Positions 34,095 through 43,435 of a stretch of 55,588 nucleotides of DNA are shown piece after piece (position 1 is the stretch's first letter; every line of letters starts with the position of its first letter). The notes under the pieces were generated by a model, which ran no database searches, was not told the origin of the DNA, and saw only the letters and a list, made by a program, of their open reading frames with translations. The position numbers and the translations under genes are program-made. The stretch is from positions 1 through 55,588 of the forward strand of contig PWOA01000076.1 of NCBI GenBank assembly GCA_003564155.1, written 5' to 3'. The DNA comes from Candidatus Cloacimonadota bacterium (GTDB lineage: Bacteria; Cloacimonadota; Cloacimonadia; Cloacimonadales; PWNZ01).

Positions 34095-35441
34095 CTAATT
34101 AATTTGTAGTATTAAAGTAGCCAAAGTAAAATAAACCATAAGAGATAGAGCGTCGACAATAGTTGTTATTATCGGTGCAGCCATAACAGCCGGGTCAATT
34201 TTTAACTGTTTGGCAATTATTGGGAGGATGCAACCAATACTTTTAGCTATAATTATTGTAAACATTAGTGCCGAAGATACAGTGATTGCTAACAATATAT
34301 CTTGTTCCATAAATAAAATTCGAAAGAAATTGATAATCGATAAAACGAATCCAACAAGAATACTAACCCTAACTTCTTTATAGAAAACCTTTAGAAAATC
34401 TTTGATTTGTATTTCTCCAAGCGCCATACCACGAATTATCAGTGTTGCAGCTTGAGAACCAGCATTACCACCTGTATCCATTAACATTGGTATAAAAGCA
34501 GCTAAAATAACTACTGAGGTGAGTGCTTGTTCAAAATGTTGTATGATGAGGCCGGTGAATGTGGCAGAAATCATAAGAAACAGAAGCCAGGTTATTCTTT
34601 TTTTAGATAATCCAATTATACTGGAGTCTAAATATTCCTCATCAGTATATATCAAAGCTGCCATTTTTTCAAAGTCTTCTGTGTTTTCATCTCTCAATAC
34701 AGCCAAAATGTCATCATATGTTATTACACCTTGTAGCCTCTTATGATGGTCAACTACGGGAATACTGGTAAAACCGTAGCGTTGAAACAATCTGGCGACT
34801 TCTTCTTGGTCCATATTAACCGGAACACTTATAATATTTTCATTCATTATGTCAGAAATTATTTCATTAAAATCGCTTGTTACTAATACATGAAGAGATA
34901 CTACACCTTTTAAAACTTTCTGATCATCTGAAACGTAAAGGTAATTAGTTGTCTCTGCCTGTTTACCCTCTTTTTGTAACTGATGGATTGTTTCCCAAAC
35001 AGTCTGATTTTCTTTTATGGTAACAAACTCTGTGGCCATAAGACCACCTGCCGCTTCCGGATCATACCCCATTAATTTTCTTATTTCGAACGCATCATCT
35101 TTATTCAACTTGCTAATAATTTGAGTAGCTATTTCTGGGGAAACGGTCTCCAAAAAATCAACTAATTCATCAGAAGCCATTTTGCTCGGTATCATACTTT
35201 GCTTAGATAAAGATAAAGCATTGTAAATTATAATTTTATCGTCTGAGTCGGCTTCGTTTATGATTTCAACAATCATTCCGAGGGGTAGTTTGTTGATTAA
35301 AGCTTTTTTGTCGCCTTCATATTCAAGTATTGCTTCGAGTAAATCAATTGGTTGAATATCTTCTAAAAGTTCTCGTAATTGAATACTACTATAACTTGTT
35401 AATAACTGTATTAGATCATACTTCGCTGTATGTTGGCTCAT
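34095..35441 (-). CDS. mgtE: Magnesium transporter MgtE
   Basis: 448 residues: an N-terminal MgtE helical domain (about 1-125), a pair of CBS domains (about 128-250; VSLHVLVTSDFNEIISDIM and VPVNMDQEEVARLFQRYGFTSIPVVD), and five membrane segments containing the ion-path motif PMLMDTGGNAGSQAATLIIRG. MgtE is a Mg2+-gated channel whose cytosolic domains sense internal Mg2+. Length is normal. GAGGAAGTT directly precedes the ATG. The gene lies alone, with the RHH cluster divergent upstream. Confidence 0.95.
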   Translation of the reverse strand: MSQHTAKYDLIQLLTSYSSIQLRELLEDIQPIDLLEAILEYEGDKKALINKLPLGMIVEIINEADSDDKIIIYNALSLSKQSMIPSKMASDELVDFLETVSPEIATQIISKLNKDDAFEIRKLMGYDPEAAGGLMATEFVTIKENQTVWETIHQLQKEGKQAETTNYLYVSDDQKVLKGVVSLHVLVTSDFNEIISDIMNENIISVPVNMDQEEVARLFQRYGFTSIPVVDHHKRLQGVITYDDILAVLRDENTEDFEKMAALIYTDEEYLDSSIIGLSKKRITWLLFLMISATFTGLIIQHFEQALTSVVILAAFIPMLMDTGGNAGSQAATLIIRGMALGEIQIKDFLKVFYKEVRVSILVGFVLSIINFFRILFMEQDILLAITVSSALMFTIIIAKSIGCILPIIAKQLKIDPAVMAAPIITTIVDALSLMVYFTLATLILQIN

Positions 35442-35903
35442 AACTTCCTCAATTAGTCCAATATAAATTATGTTTTGATTTCATCTTGTTAATCGAATAA
35501 TCATAAAAAATGATTAGCTACATCTTGTCAACAAACAGTTAGTAAATTGATGACTTAAGAGTTAGATAGGAAATGTCTTTATAAAATATAATGAATTCTA
35601 ACAATTATTTAATAGCTATATTAAAAAATAACCAATAAAAGGTTATTCGCTAATCTTCCGCAAAAAGATTAATTGCATAAGTTAGAGAATTATTGTTAAT
35701 AAGTTCATGATCCATAAAAAAACGTAGATCATGGAAATAAATGAATGGCATTCAATATTCCGTTAAACATTGAAAGACAGTTATATGTGTTTATAAAATA
35801 TGGTCATGTTATGTTTGTAAAGCAAAATTATATCAACTATTTGTTGACAACATTCTTAATTTATATTTATTGTAAGGGCGTAGACAATAAACAATATGTA
35901 GAT
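35442..35903. other. Intergenic region rich in inverted repeats, upstream of the RHH cluster
   Basis: No convincing gene; the 64-residue ORF at 35745 has no RBS or family. Three inverted repeats stand out. AATAACC-7 nt-GGTTATT lies at 35627-35647, TAATCTT-7 nt-AAGATTA at 35651-35671, and CATGATC-14 nt-GATCATG at 35706-35733. The first two share a 7-bp arm, 7-nt loop layout. They may be operators or structured leader RNA for the tandem RHH genes or mgtE. Confidence 0.5.
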
Positions 35904-35929
35904 TTGAGATACTCTAAAAAATCTATAAT
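35904..35929 (+). promoter_or_regulatory. Candidate promoter of the RHH cluster
   Basis: TTGAGA at 35904 and a perfect TATAAT at 35924, 14 bases apart, 19 bases before the first ATG. Tentative. Confidence 0.4.
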
Positions 35930-35948
35930 AAAAACATGAGAGGTATAT

Positions 35949-36149
35949 ATGGAGAAAGAAAAAGAGAAAAAAGGCGTTGTTGACACAAGAGGAAGAATTA
36001 CTTTTAGAGTAGATGTGGATACCGCTGCAAAGTTCAAAGCAATAGCCGTTATCAAAAGAATGAAACTTGATGAGTTAGGGAAAGTTGCCATTGATGATAT
36101 GATCAGGAAAGAAAAAAATACTGTCAAAAATTTCGTGCTTTCTGATTAA
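35949..36149 (+). CDS. Small ribbon-helix-helix-like protein, tandem copy 1
   Basis: 66 residues and rich in Lys and Arg. A basic N-terminus (EKEKEKKGVVDTRG) leads to a short strand RITFRVD, then two helices (AAKFKAIAVIKRM; LDELGKVAIDDMIRKEK). Strand-helix-helix in this size range is the ribbon-helix-helix fold of CopG/MetJ/Arc-type DNA-binding dimers. GAGAGG lies well before the ATG. It shares RLTFRID...FKAIA...M..EELG..A with the next two genes. There is no adjacent toxin-like gene, so an antitoxin role is not supported; a transcription or chromatin factor is more likely. Confidence 0.7.
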   Translation: MEKEKEKKGVVDTRGRITFRVDVDTAAKFKAIAVIKRMKLDELGKVAIDDMIRKEKNTVKNFVLSD

Positions 36150-36205
36150 AAGATTTCCGAAATCCATAGGCAAGTGCAAATATTATTCAGCATTTGAGGC
36201 AAAAT

Positions 36206-36436
36206 ATGTCCATTCGAAGAGGAAGAAAGAAAATTACAAATCCTAATTATATTTCGTCCAGAGCAACTCGTTTAACTTTCAAGTTAGAACCTGAGTTAAT
36301 TAGGACATTTAAGGCTTTGGCAATTATAAAAAATATGACTATTGAAGAACTAGGGCTATTGGCACTAAAAGAGCTTTTTAAAAAAAGAAAAAGACTTTAT
36401 GCACAGATGGTCAATAGATTGCTAGTTCTTCAATAA
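36206..36436 (+). CDS. Small ribbon-helix-helix-like protein, tandem copy 2
   Basis: 76 residues and strongly basic (MSIRRGRKKITNPNYISSRAT). The core RLTFKLEPELIRTFKALAII is followed by KNMTIEELGLLALKELFKKRKR, parallel to copies 1 and 3. It is the most diverged of the three and has a longer basic tail (KKRKRLYAQMVNRLL). The start ATG 36206 has GAGG six bases upstream and is preferred to the track's TTG at 36194. It follows copy 1 by 56 bases. Function is inferred from the fold only. Confidence 0.7.
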   Translation: MSIRRGRKKITNPNYISSRATRLTFKLEPELIRTFKALAIIKNMTIEELGLLALKELFKKRKRLYAQMVNRLLVLQ

Positions 36437-36479
36437 GTTAAAAAATCAATTGAATAAGCTATTCAAAAGTGAGGTACAA

Positions 36480-36695
36480 ATGAACAAAGGAAAAAAAATC
36501 AACGATTATCCTGTAAAAAAGAATCCTGATAAAGCAGTTAGGCTGACTTTTAGAATTGATCAAGATGTAGTAGCTGAGTTTAAAGCTATAGCAGCTTTAA
36601 GAAAAATGAAAGTAGAAGAGCTTGGTAAACAAGCTTTATTAAATATTATCAAAAAGGAGAAGCAGACTGTAAAAAATTGGCAAGAAAATATTTAG
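36480..36695 (+). CDS. Small ribbon-helix-helix-like protein, tandem copy 3
   Basis: 71 residues. Core RLTFRIDQDVVAEFKAIAAL, then RKMKVEELGKQALLNIIKKE and KQTVKNWQEN. It is closest to copy 1 (both end KKEK/RKEK-x-TVKN). The start ATG 36480 has GAGG just upstream; the track's start at 36450 lies upstream of this RBS. It follows copy 2 by 43 bases and is followed by a strong terminator, so the three form one transcription unit. Confidence 0.72.
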   Translation: MNKGKKINDYPVKKNPDKAVRLTFRIDQDVVAEFKAIAALRKMKVEELGKQALLNIIKKEKQTVKNWQENI

Positions 36696-36732
36696 TATAT
36701 TGTGGCTATATTATTATTGTCTACATTGTTAA

Positions 36733-36762
36733 AAGCCCGCCCTATTTAGGCGGGTTTTTTTT
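36733..36762 (+). terminator. Rho-independent terminator of the RHH cluster
   Basis: AGCCCGCC and GGCGGGTT form a GC-rich stem around a short loop and are followed by eight T residues. The A-run on the other side means it may also end minus-strand tamB transcription. Confidence 0.93.
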
Positions 36763-36821
36763 GTAACAGTTTTTTAAAACATATATATTATAGATGATAT
36801 TGTTTCTTATGATCTAAATAA

Positions 36822-39800
36822 TTACCAGAATGAAAAAGAGCGTCTGATAAATATTTCATGAGAGTTCGGTTCATTTACCGGTTTTAAATAAAATCGGTAA
36901 GCTAATCTCATCCTTAATGGTAAATTATAGTGAAATGTGAAGTTATGATAGATATACAAATCATCAGTTATTGCTACATCAACAGGTTTTTGCATAAGAA
37001 ATTCATAATCTAAAAAGAAATCGTGTGCCAGAAATTTGCCCATTGTAACTGATAAATTATTCAGTAAAATATTTCTGCCCCACTGAACGGTTTCCCTTTC
37101 TGTTTCGCGAATGAAATCTCTTTCTGAGTGAGTATAAGTTCTTACAATATTTTCGACAAAACCGGTTTTGATCGAAAAGAAATCGAGATTAAGAAATTGG
37201 CGAATCCGGTTTTCAACTGGGTGAATAAATGGATCTATAAAAGCACCGGATAATCCCAGACCGGCAATCTGCAAAAATTCATCCTGTAGCAAAGAATTCT
37301 GTTGAGATTTTGGGATGTCTTCTAATCTTCTATTATATCTTAGTTTCGATAGAATGTGCATAATAGTTCTATCTTCCGGATTATCGGATTCTATACTAAA
37401 GTTCAGATTATTAAAAATGTTTCTATTTGTTTGATCTGTTTCATTATAGATATTGAGTGTAATATTACTTCCATCTAATGCAAATTTATAAAAATAACCT
37501 CTGAGTCGATAATCATCAAGTTGATAATTTATAACTAAATTTGCGTAATCGGTTGTAAATGATGTTCCAAATATTTCGATATTTCCGGATTCGGAAGTAA
37601 TAAGTGCGTCTGCTGGAATCCATCTGCCATCCTGATAAAGCAGATGAAGATAGCTTTCAGGAGTAACCAGTAAATTCAGAGGGTAAGTGACATATTTAAC
37701 TTGGTTTTCAGCAATTAACAATAGATCTAAGGAAAAAGGAAAAGGATCGGTAACTCTGCGAGTTCTTCTCTCAGTGGCAATATTGATAATCTTAAAAAGA
37801 TTATCTGTTTCAGGGGGATAAAGTATAGATACATTATTTAGATAACAATCGGCAATAATGTTTATACTATCAAAAGGACCAATGATCTCAGCTTCTTCTT
37901 GCTCCCTTCCTTTGATAACAATTGTCGCTGTTGTTCCTTGCGGCAAATATCTCGGTAAATGAATAGAAATACCATCTTTAGGTGTATGGATAAAAAAACG
38001 CCCTAAATTAAGCATTCCTACTTGAAAATCATTGATGTCATTTTGGACTTCATTTCGTAAAAGAAAAACACCTTCCCCCATTACTCCACTGAATTTACTA
38101 AGATGCATTACATTGTCCGAGATATCTAAATCTATCTCAATTTTCGAAATTGGATAAATTTGATTAATAATTGATATTTCTCCTTTTGACAGTTTAAACT
38201 TTCCATCTTTTAATGAGAGACCTTCATCTTCTATCGATAAAGAGAACCGAGCAAAAGTATCAGAATAACCATTTTCAAATATATTTAAACTCTTGCTTAA
38301 TGGTTTTAAAAGATCGCCTGAGAATTCGATGCTCAAGGATTCATCTCCGGGAAGATATTCGCGAGTAAATATGTTATAATTTATTTCACCGTGGGCATTT
38401 ATATAAAATACATCGTTATTAATTACTTCAAAGTGTTCGATAGTTAATAAATTATCATTTTGTCTCTTTGATAATAATAAACTATCAATCTCTATGTCAT
38501 TATATATAATGTCGTAGGCATTTATAAATAAATCTGATTTGAATTTACCATTGTATACTTCGATTTCTAATTGGGAGCTTATTTTGCCATTCAAGTCAAT
38601 ATCTTGAATGATTGATTTCAACTCGGATTCAAAAATTTCAGCGGATATGCTTGTATCATAATTAGTATTAAGGTGAGTATATCCTGTTGCTTGTGATATA
38701 AGGAGGTTATCCTTAGATTTTAATTCATTGTTATAAAATAATGTTCTCTTAGTTCTCGTAGACAGTTTTTCTTGTGATTTGTTTGAGGAATCTTTTACTG
38801 CAGAGAAAAATGTCAGTTTATTATTATATGGTCCCAGCATATTGTAGTTTAAACCGGATATATCTATTGAGCCGGTTAGTTCATCGTGGTATAGCAATTC
38901 AAGATCTGCTTGACCTGAAAAATTATTAGCAGTATGAAGAGGTAGAAAGTATTTTAAGTATTTGTTTAAGTCGACACTTGTAGCCTTAAGTTCTAAGGTT
39001 GTATCAAGCGGTTGATCGGCATAATGTTTAGTGCTGTTCAATCCGGTGAAAAAAGATATTATCGATTCAAAATTTGAAATACTTAAATCAACAAATAATT
39101 CTTCATTAATATTAAAGTTATGTGTTCTTAAACTGTCAGAAGATCCGTAAGCAAGTAAATTTAAAGACAAAGGTTCAAAATTATACGACACGCCGGATGT
39201 CCTGATATTAACATACGAACTGTCTGAATTCGTATTATAAAGAAATTCACCGGTTAAATTACCTGCTAAATGTCCTTGATGAATACTAGTCATTTCTAAA
39301 CCAGTTGTTATGTTGATTTGTTTTTGTGATGTATCGAAGTCAAACTTACCTGTTAAAAAAGGATATGATTTTAGAAGGGGAAGTTGATATTGCATTGTAT
39401 TATTAAGATTAAATCTTTGTAAGTCTACTTCACCTTGGTAATGATGTTTATGAATATTACCATTGAATTGAGCTTTCAATCTTGGGCCTTCAACTTGCGA
39501 ATAAAATGTATATTCGTCAAGATTTACACTAATCTTCATATCCCTGAGGACAAAATCTTTATGGCTAATATCAAGGTTATTCCATATTGTGTTAATCTTT
39601 AGCTTATCTTCATATTGTACAGTTATTTCATTATCTCCACGAAAAACAGTTTTGGCAAATGTAAATGATAGATCGTTATGGCTCATCTTAAGTACCAACC
39701 CTTCATCACTAGAAAAATGCCCATGCCCTGTAATCAAGTTATCTTGCCAGATTGCATTATCAATAGAAATAAAACTTATATCACTATAATATCTGCCATT

Positions 39801-40976
39801 AACTCTAAGATCTTTAACAACTTCACTATAGATCTTTAAACTATCACTGGATAGTTCGAGATTAACATCCGGACTGTATATTATGCCTTTGGCTGTTATG
39901 TTTGCACTTAAAACACCGTTGGCAGCTGTATGATAATTGTTTGATAAGATTTCTTCTGTTTGTAATGAGGCTGTCAATATTGGTGCGTAACTAAGATAAT
40001 CAGCAATATTTGATTCTAATGTAAAAGGAATATTATCTATTTGTATCTCTTGTGAAGAGATATAAACATCATTATTTGAAGCATATAAATTAATGTTTTC
40101 TGCAGTAATATCTATGTTTTCGTTTTCCCACGAGGATTCGGAAATATTTCCTTGAAAACTCAGACGGTTGTCATATAATTTTGCTTCTATATTTAAGAAT
40201 CCGTTTATTTGGCCAATGTTTCTTATAGAAAATGTATCCGGTTGATAATTGTGAAATATAAATTCTGCTTGTGATAGGGTGTTATCTGAAATGTCAGCTG
40301 TTATTTCTATCAATTGCAGAGAGTTAACATTTTCAGCTTCACTTTCTCCGGGTAAGTTTCTTCTATTATTTAGATCATCATTATGGTTTAAAGCTCCGAT
40401 AATTATATTAGTACTAGTAACTCGATTGTTATTGATGGTGATGTTTACTGGATTAAAAACATCTGTATAGTGAACATCTTCACTTTCAAAATCTATTTCT
40501 ATAGTTCCATTACTGAGATTTAATTTTTTAAAGTAACCGGATATGTCAGGCAAAGATAGGTTTTCAATGATTTCTTGGGGTGATATATTATGACTTTTCT
40601 CCAAGTGACTTTGTTTTCGGGTACAAAAATTCAGGTTTATAATCGGCTCTTGAATAGTAATAGATTCTACTGTTTTAAACAATCTGAAATTTGCAAAGAT
40701 CGCTTCAAATAAATTATAGTTTACATATATATAGTTAATCGAAGCTTGTAACGAAGAATCTTCATTTTTGACCATAACCCCGGTTAGCTTTATTTGCCGG
40801 TCACTTAAAATCATACTTTCTATACTTATCTCTAGATCATAACGTGCTTCTATATATCTGATTAAGAAGTTTTTGACCATTTTTTCATAAGGAGTGTATT
40901 GAGTTACAATGAAAATTCCTATGTTAATTAATAAAAGGAATAACAAGAGGAAGAAAAACCATCTTTTAACTTTCAA
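36822..40976 (-). CDS. tamB: TamB-family (DUF490/AsmA-like) translocation and assembly protein
   Basis: 1384 residues. One N-terminal inner-membrane anchor (WFFFLLLFLLLINIGIFIVTQY) is followed by more than a thousand residues of repeating beta strands (for example LSDRQIKLTGVMVKNEDSSLQAS) that form the periplasm-spanning groove. The C-terminal TamB domain shows LAIDLNI-like strands, VDVAITDDLYIYHNFTFHYN and an aromatic end (RRSFSFW). TamB-type proteins carry phospholipids and help outer-membrane assembly. The start codon is TTG with CGGAG six bases upstream. It is 51 bases after lolD on the same strand. Sequence is divergent, so the TamB name rests on length, anchor, strand pattern and C-terminus. 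Confidence 0.8.
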   Translation of the reverse strand: MKVKRWFFFLLLFLLLINIGIFIVTQYTPYEKMVKNFLIRYIEARYDLEISIESMILSDRQIKLTGVMVKNEDSSLQASINYIYVNYNLFEAIFANFRLFKTVESITIQEPIINLNFCTRKQSHLEKSHNISPQEIIENLSLPDISGYFKKLNLSNGTIEIDFESEDVHYTDVFNPVNITINNNRVTSTNIIIGALNHNDDLNNRRNLPGESEAENVNSLQLIEITADISDNTLSQAEFIFHNYQPDTFSIRNIGQINGFLNIEAKLYDNRLSFQGNISESSWENENIDITAENINLYASNNDVYISSQEIQIDNIPFTLESNIADYLSYAPILTASLQTEEILSNNYHTAANGVLSANITAKGIIYSPDVNLELSSDSLKIYSEVVKDLRVNGRYYSDISFISIDNAIWQDNLITGHGHFSSDEGLVLKMSHNDLSFTFAKTVFRGDNEITVQYEDKLKINTIWNNLDISHKDFVLRDMKISVNLDEYTFYSQVEGPRLKAQFNGNIHKHHYQGEVDLQRFNLNNTMQYQLPLLKSYPFLTGKFDFDTSQKQINITTGLEMTSIHQGHLAGNLTGEFLYNTNSDSSYVNIRTSGVSYNFEPLSLNLLAYGSSDSLRTHNFNINEELFVDLSISNFESIISFFTGLNSTKHYADQPLDTTLELKATSVDLNKYLKYFLPLHTANNFSGQADLELLYHDELTGSIDISGLNYNMLGPYNNKLTFFSAVKDSSNKSQEKLSTRTKRTLFYNNELKSKDNLLISQATGYTHLNTNYDTSISAEIFESELKSIIQDIDLNGKISSQLEIEVYNGKFKSDLFINAYDIIYNDIEIDSLLLSKRQNDNLLTIEHFEVINNDVFYINAHGEINYNIFTREYLPGDESLSIEFSGDLLKPLSKSLNIFENGYSDTFARFSLSIEDEGLSLKDGKFKLSKGEISIINQIYPISKIEIDLDISDNVMHLSKFSGVMGEGVFLLRNEVQNDINDFQVGMLNLGRFFIHTPKDGISIHLPRYLPQGTTATIVIKGREQEEAEIIGPFDSINIIADCYLNNVSILYPPETDNLFKIINIATERRTRRVTDPFPFSLDLLLIAENQVKYVTYPLNLLVTPESYLHLLYQDGRWIPADALITSESGNIEIFGTSFTTDYANLVINYQLDDYRLRGYFYKFALDGSNITLNIYNETDQTNRNIFNNLNFSIESDNPEDRTIMHILSKLRYNRRLEDIPKSQQNSLLQDEFLQIAGLGLSGAFIDPFIHPVENRIRQFLNLDFFSIKTGFVENIVRTYTHSERDFIRETERETVQWGRNILLNNLSVTMGKFLAHDFFLDYEFLMQKPVDVAITDDLYIYHNFTFHYNLPLRMRLAYRFYLKPVNEPNSHEIFIRRSFSFW

Positions 40977-41027
40977 TTATAGCTCCGATAAATTCTATAA
41001 GTATCAAACAATAATGATAATAAGTAT

Positions 41028-41801
41028 TTATTTTGTTTTTTCCAAATAACCGTTATCAAGGATATAATGTCTTTGCATTAGTTCTGCTATATCTTTGTTA
41101 TGAGTTACTATTATGAGAGAACAGTTGTGTTGTTTATTGAGTTGAATAATCAGATCAATTACCTCTTCGCTATGTTTTTGATCTAAATTGCCGGTTGGTT
41201 CGTCCGCTAAAACCATTTTCGGATTGTTAATTAAAGCTCTTGCTATTGCTACTCTTTGCTGTTCTCCACCACTTAACTGATTAGGATAGTGTTCTTGTCT
41301 GTCGATCATATCAATCTTTCGCAACAATTCTTGTGCAAGGTGGATACTTTTTTTCCAGTTACCTGTTTTTATGAAACTTGGCATGGCAATATTTTCACAT
41401 GCTGTTAGATCTTCTAACAGATAATGATACTGGAAGACGAAACCTATATTACGGTTTCTAAAACTGAAGACATTTTTATCATCAAAGGATCTTTCTTGAC
41501 CGAAATAAAAAATCTGGCCATCGTCCGGTCGGTCTAAAAGACCTAAAAGATGGAGAAGTGTACTTTTGCCAGAACCTGACTCACCTGTTATGGCAATTGA
41601 CTGATTGTAACCAACTGAAAGGTTTATTCCTCTCAAGATACTCAATATATCACCAACATCAGAGTAAGATTTTTTTAATTCCTTTATATCTACTATTAAA
41701 TTTCGGTCGTTATACATTTCCATCCGTTGTAGTTTATCCATGTTTTTCCGGTTTGGAGTGATTGATTTGTTAGAGTGAATACCTTTATGATTTATATTCA
41801 T
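41028..41801 (-). CDS. lolD: Lipoprotein-releasing ABC ATPase, LolD type
   Basis: 257 residues. Walker A GESGSGKST is at 73-81, Q-loop FVFQYHYLLEDLTACEN near 121-138, signature LSGGEQQ at 176-182, Walker B MVLADEPTGNLD from 196. The H-loop is IVTHN. This is the MacB/LolD class of ATPase. The first ~35 residues are extra compared with standard LolD and polar. It starts ten bases after the permease gene ends, with AAGG as Shine-Dalgarno. It probably energises release of lipoproteins from the inner membrane to a LolA-like carrier. Confidence 0.88.
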   Translation of the reverse strand: MNINHKGIHSNKSITPNRKNMDKLQRMEMYNDRNLIVDIKELKKSYSDVGDILSILRGINLSVGYNQSIAITGESGSGKSTLLHLLGLLDRPDDGQIFYFGQERSFDDKNVFSFRNRNIGFVFQYHYLLEDLTACENIAMPSFIKTGNWKKSIHLAQELLRKIDMIDRQEHYPNQLSGGEQQRVAIARALINNPKMVLADEPTGNLDQKHSEEVIDLIIQLNKQHNCSLIIVTHNKDIAELMQRHYILDNGYLEKTK

Positions 41802-41811
41802 TTTTTAAACC

Positions 41812-43008
41812 TTATTTCCCTAAAATAGTTTCGATTACTGTTAATTTTGATACTCTTTGTAAGGAAACCACAGAAGCTAAAACTGCAATACTCAGAGATA
41901 CTACGATAATTATTAAAATGGTCAAGAGATCAAGTGTTATAGTGAAACTCTCGATAAAATAAACATCCCCTTTGAGCATTAAGACGGTTTGTTTTGTTAA
42001 AACCCAACTGAAAAGAATACCTCCTGCTATTCCCAGAACAATCGATATAAAACCCAGAAGCGTCATTTCACCCATTAAATATGCTTTTATCATATTTTTA
42101 TCAGCACCAATAGTCGACAGGATTCCGATTTCTTTCTTTTGTTCAATGATTGTTTTGGCTGTATTACTTACTATACCAAATGATGCGATAAGAATGATAA
42201 AGGAAAGGATTATGAAAATAACCCACCTCTGAACAACTAACATTTGAAAAAGATTCCCATTATAATCTATCCAATTATTTATTACGTAATAGTAGCCTAA
42301 TTCTCTGAGCCACCTATCAGAAATTGATTTGACGTTATCAATGTAATTACCTTTAACACTAACTTCTACTAATGTATATTCATCTTCATTTTTATGGTAA
42401 TTATGAAGCTTATTAACTGTTTCACGATTCATGAATATCGTTTTCGAATCGGTTTCATATACACCGGAACGATATTTACCTACTACTTTCGTGCTCTTTT
42501 CTCCGGTCTTTAATCCAAATATTGTAAATCGCATACTTGCAGGGTTTATTAATTTTAACTCATCATGCAAAGAAATATTTAGATAATTTGCTAACTGATC
42601 ACCGATAACTACATCATTTTCATTCAAAAGCTCTGATGTCCCTTCAATAACTAGATTGCTATAGTTTATTGGGAGATTATCATTATTCCAATCTATTGAT
42701 CTAACTATAACACCTTTAATTTGTTCATAAACGCTTTCATTTTTAGTATTACTGTTCTTCCCTTTATATGACATGGCTTGGGTAAGTAATACAGGTGAAT
42801 ATGCTTCTACTTCAGGTTGATTATCTAAATAATCAGTAATTATTCGGATATCATCATCACCTAAATTTCTACTGTAAGCATTGTAGAAAAAGATATGACC
42901 ATTAGTCCCCAACAAACCTTCTTTGAGAGTATTTTGATAACCTTGTAGTAGTGATAATGCTGCAGTTAATATAGAGATAGAAACTATAAATCCTCCATAA
43001 GATATCAA
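41812..43008 (-). CDS. Lipoprotein-releasing ABC permease, LolC/LolE type (N-terminus uncertain)
   Basis: 398 residues from a TTG at 43008, which falls inside the first membrane segment (YGGFIVSISILTAALSLLQG). The periplasmic MacB-like domain follows, then FtsX-type membrane segments with FIILIASFGIVSNTAKTI, EIGILSTIGADKNMIKAYLMGE and LDLLTILIIIVVSLSIAVLASVVSLQRV. The reading frame continues upstream with plausible family sequence (KLIKLFFFKFFRFPHKRN, then KSYDTLIS) to a stop at 43120, but contains no ATG, GTG or TTG there. AAGGGGGTG lies seven bases before an ATA codon at 43092. True start probably lies near 43090-43098. It forms a unit with lolD and tamB. Confidence 0.8.
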   Translation of the reverse strand: MISYGGFIVSISILTAALSLLQGYQNTLKEGLLGTNGHIFFYNAYSRNLGDDDIRIITDYLDNQPEVEAYSPVLLTQAMSYKGKNSNTKNESVYEQIKGVIVRSIDWNNDNLPINYSNLVIEGTSELLNENDVVIGDQLANYLNISLHDELKLINPASMRFTIFGLKTGEKSTKVVGKYRSGVYETDSKTIFMNRETVNKLHNYHKNEDEYTLVEVSVKGNYIDNVKSISDRWLRELGYYYVINNWIDYNGNLFQMLVVQRWVIFIILSFIILIASFGIVSNTAKTIIEQKKEIGILSTIGADKNMIKAYLMGEMTLLGFISIVLGIAGGILFSWVLTKQTVLMLKGDVYFIESFTITLDLLTILIIIVVSLSIAVLASVVSLQRVSKLTVIETILGK

Positions 43009-43120
43009 AGTATCATAACTTTTATTTCTTTTGTGAGGAAACCTAAAAAATTTGAAAAAAAATAATTTGATCAGTTTTTTTAAACCGGTTATTATGATAC
43101 ACCCCCTTACATCTCTATCT

Positions 43121-43435
43121 TAACTTGAAATGTTTGAAACAATCCGGTTACGCTTAATTGTCAAAAGTTCTGATTTTATTGATTACAATAACAAACTATG
43201 CAAGCATATTTACACACGACTATATGCAGATTCACTTGTTGAAGTGTAAGCTATTACAAGAATCTTAACGGAAACTAATAAAACAGACTCCTGCCTGATA
43301 ACACCTCATAAAAGGTATATCCCTAAGTTATCAAGTATATACAGGCAGGACGTACGATTATTATAATTAACAGATGTAATTATTATCTCAATAAATATAT
43401 GTCATTGTTGAAAAAGCCGAAGATGTTGTATTAAG
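43121..43435. other. Intergenic region between permease and ppiD-like gene
   Basis: No gene seen. It holds the hairpin described at 43289-43350 and presumably the promoter of the permease-lolD-tamB unit. Confidence 0.4.
43289..43350 (-). terminator. Two-part hairpin after the ppiD-like gene
   Basis: On the minus strand TCCTGCC, a 10-base bulge and TGATAAC form one arm; GTTATCAGGCAGGA, 14 bases without a break, is the other. GTCTGTTTTATT follows. It lies 85 bases after the ppiD-like stop and is probably its terminator, although the asymmetric bulge is unusual and a structured RNA is possible. Confidence 0.55.

Noticed and set aside
35745-35939. 64-residue plus-strand ORF upstream of the RHH cluster
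   Set aside because: No Shine-Dalgarno, no family likeness, and it covers the inverted repeats and candidate promoter.
35949-36695. RHH genes as antitoxins of a toxin-antitoxin module
   Set aside because: No small toxin-like gene follows any copy; a terminator ends the unit after copy 3.
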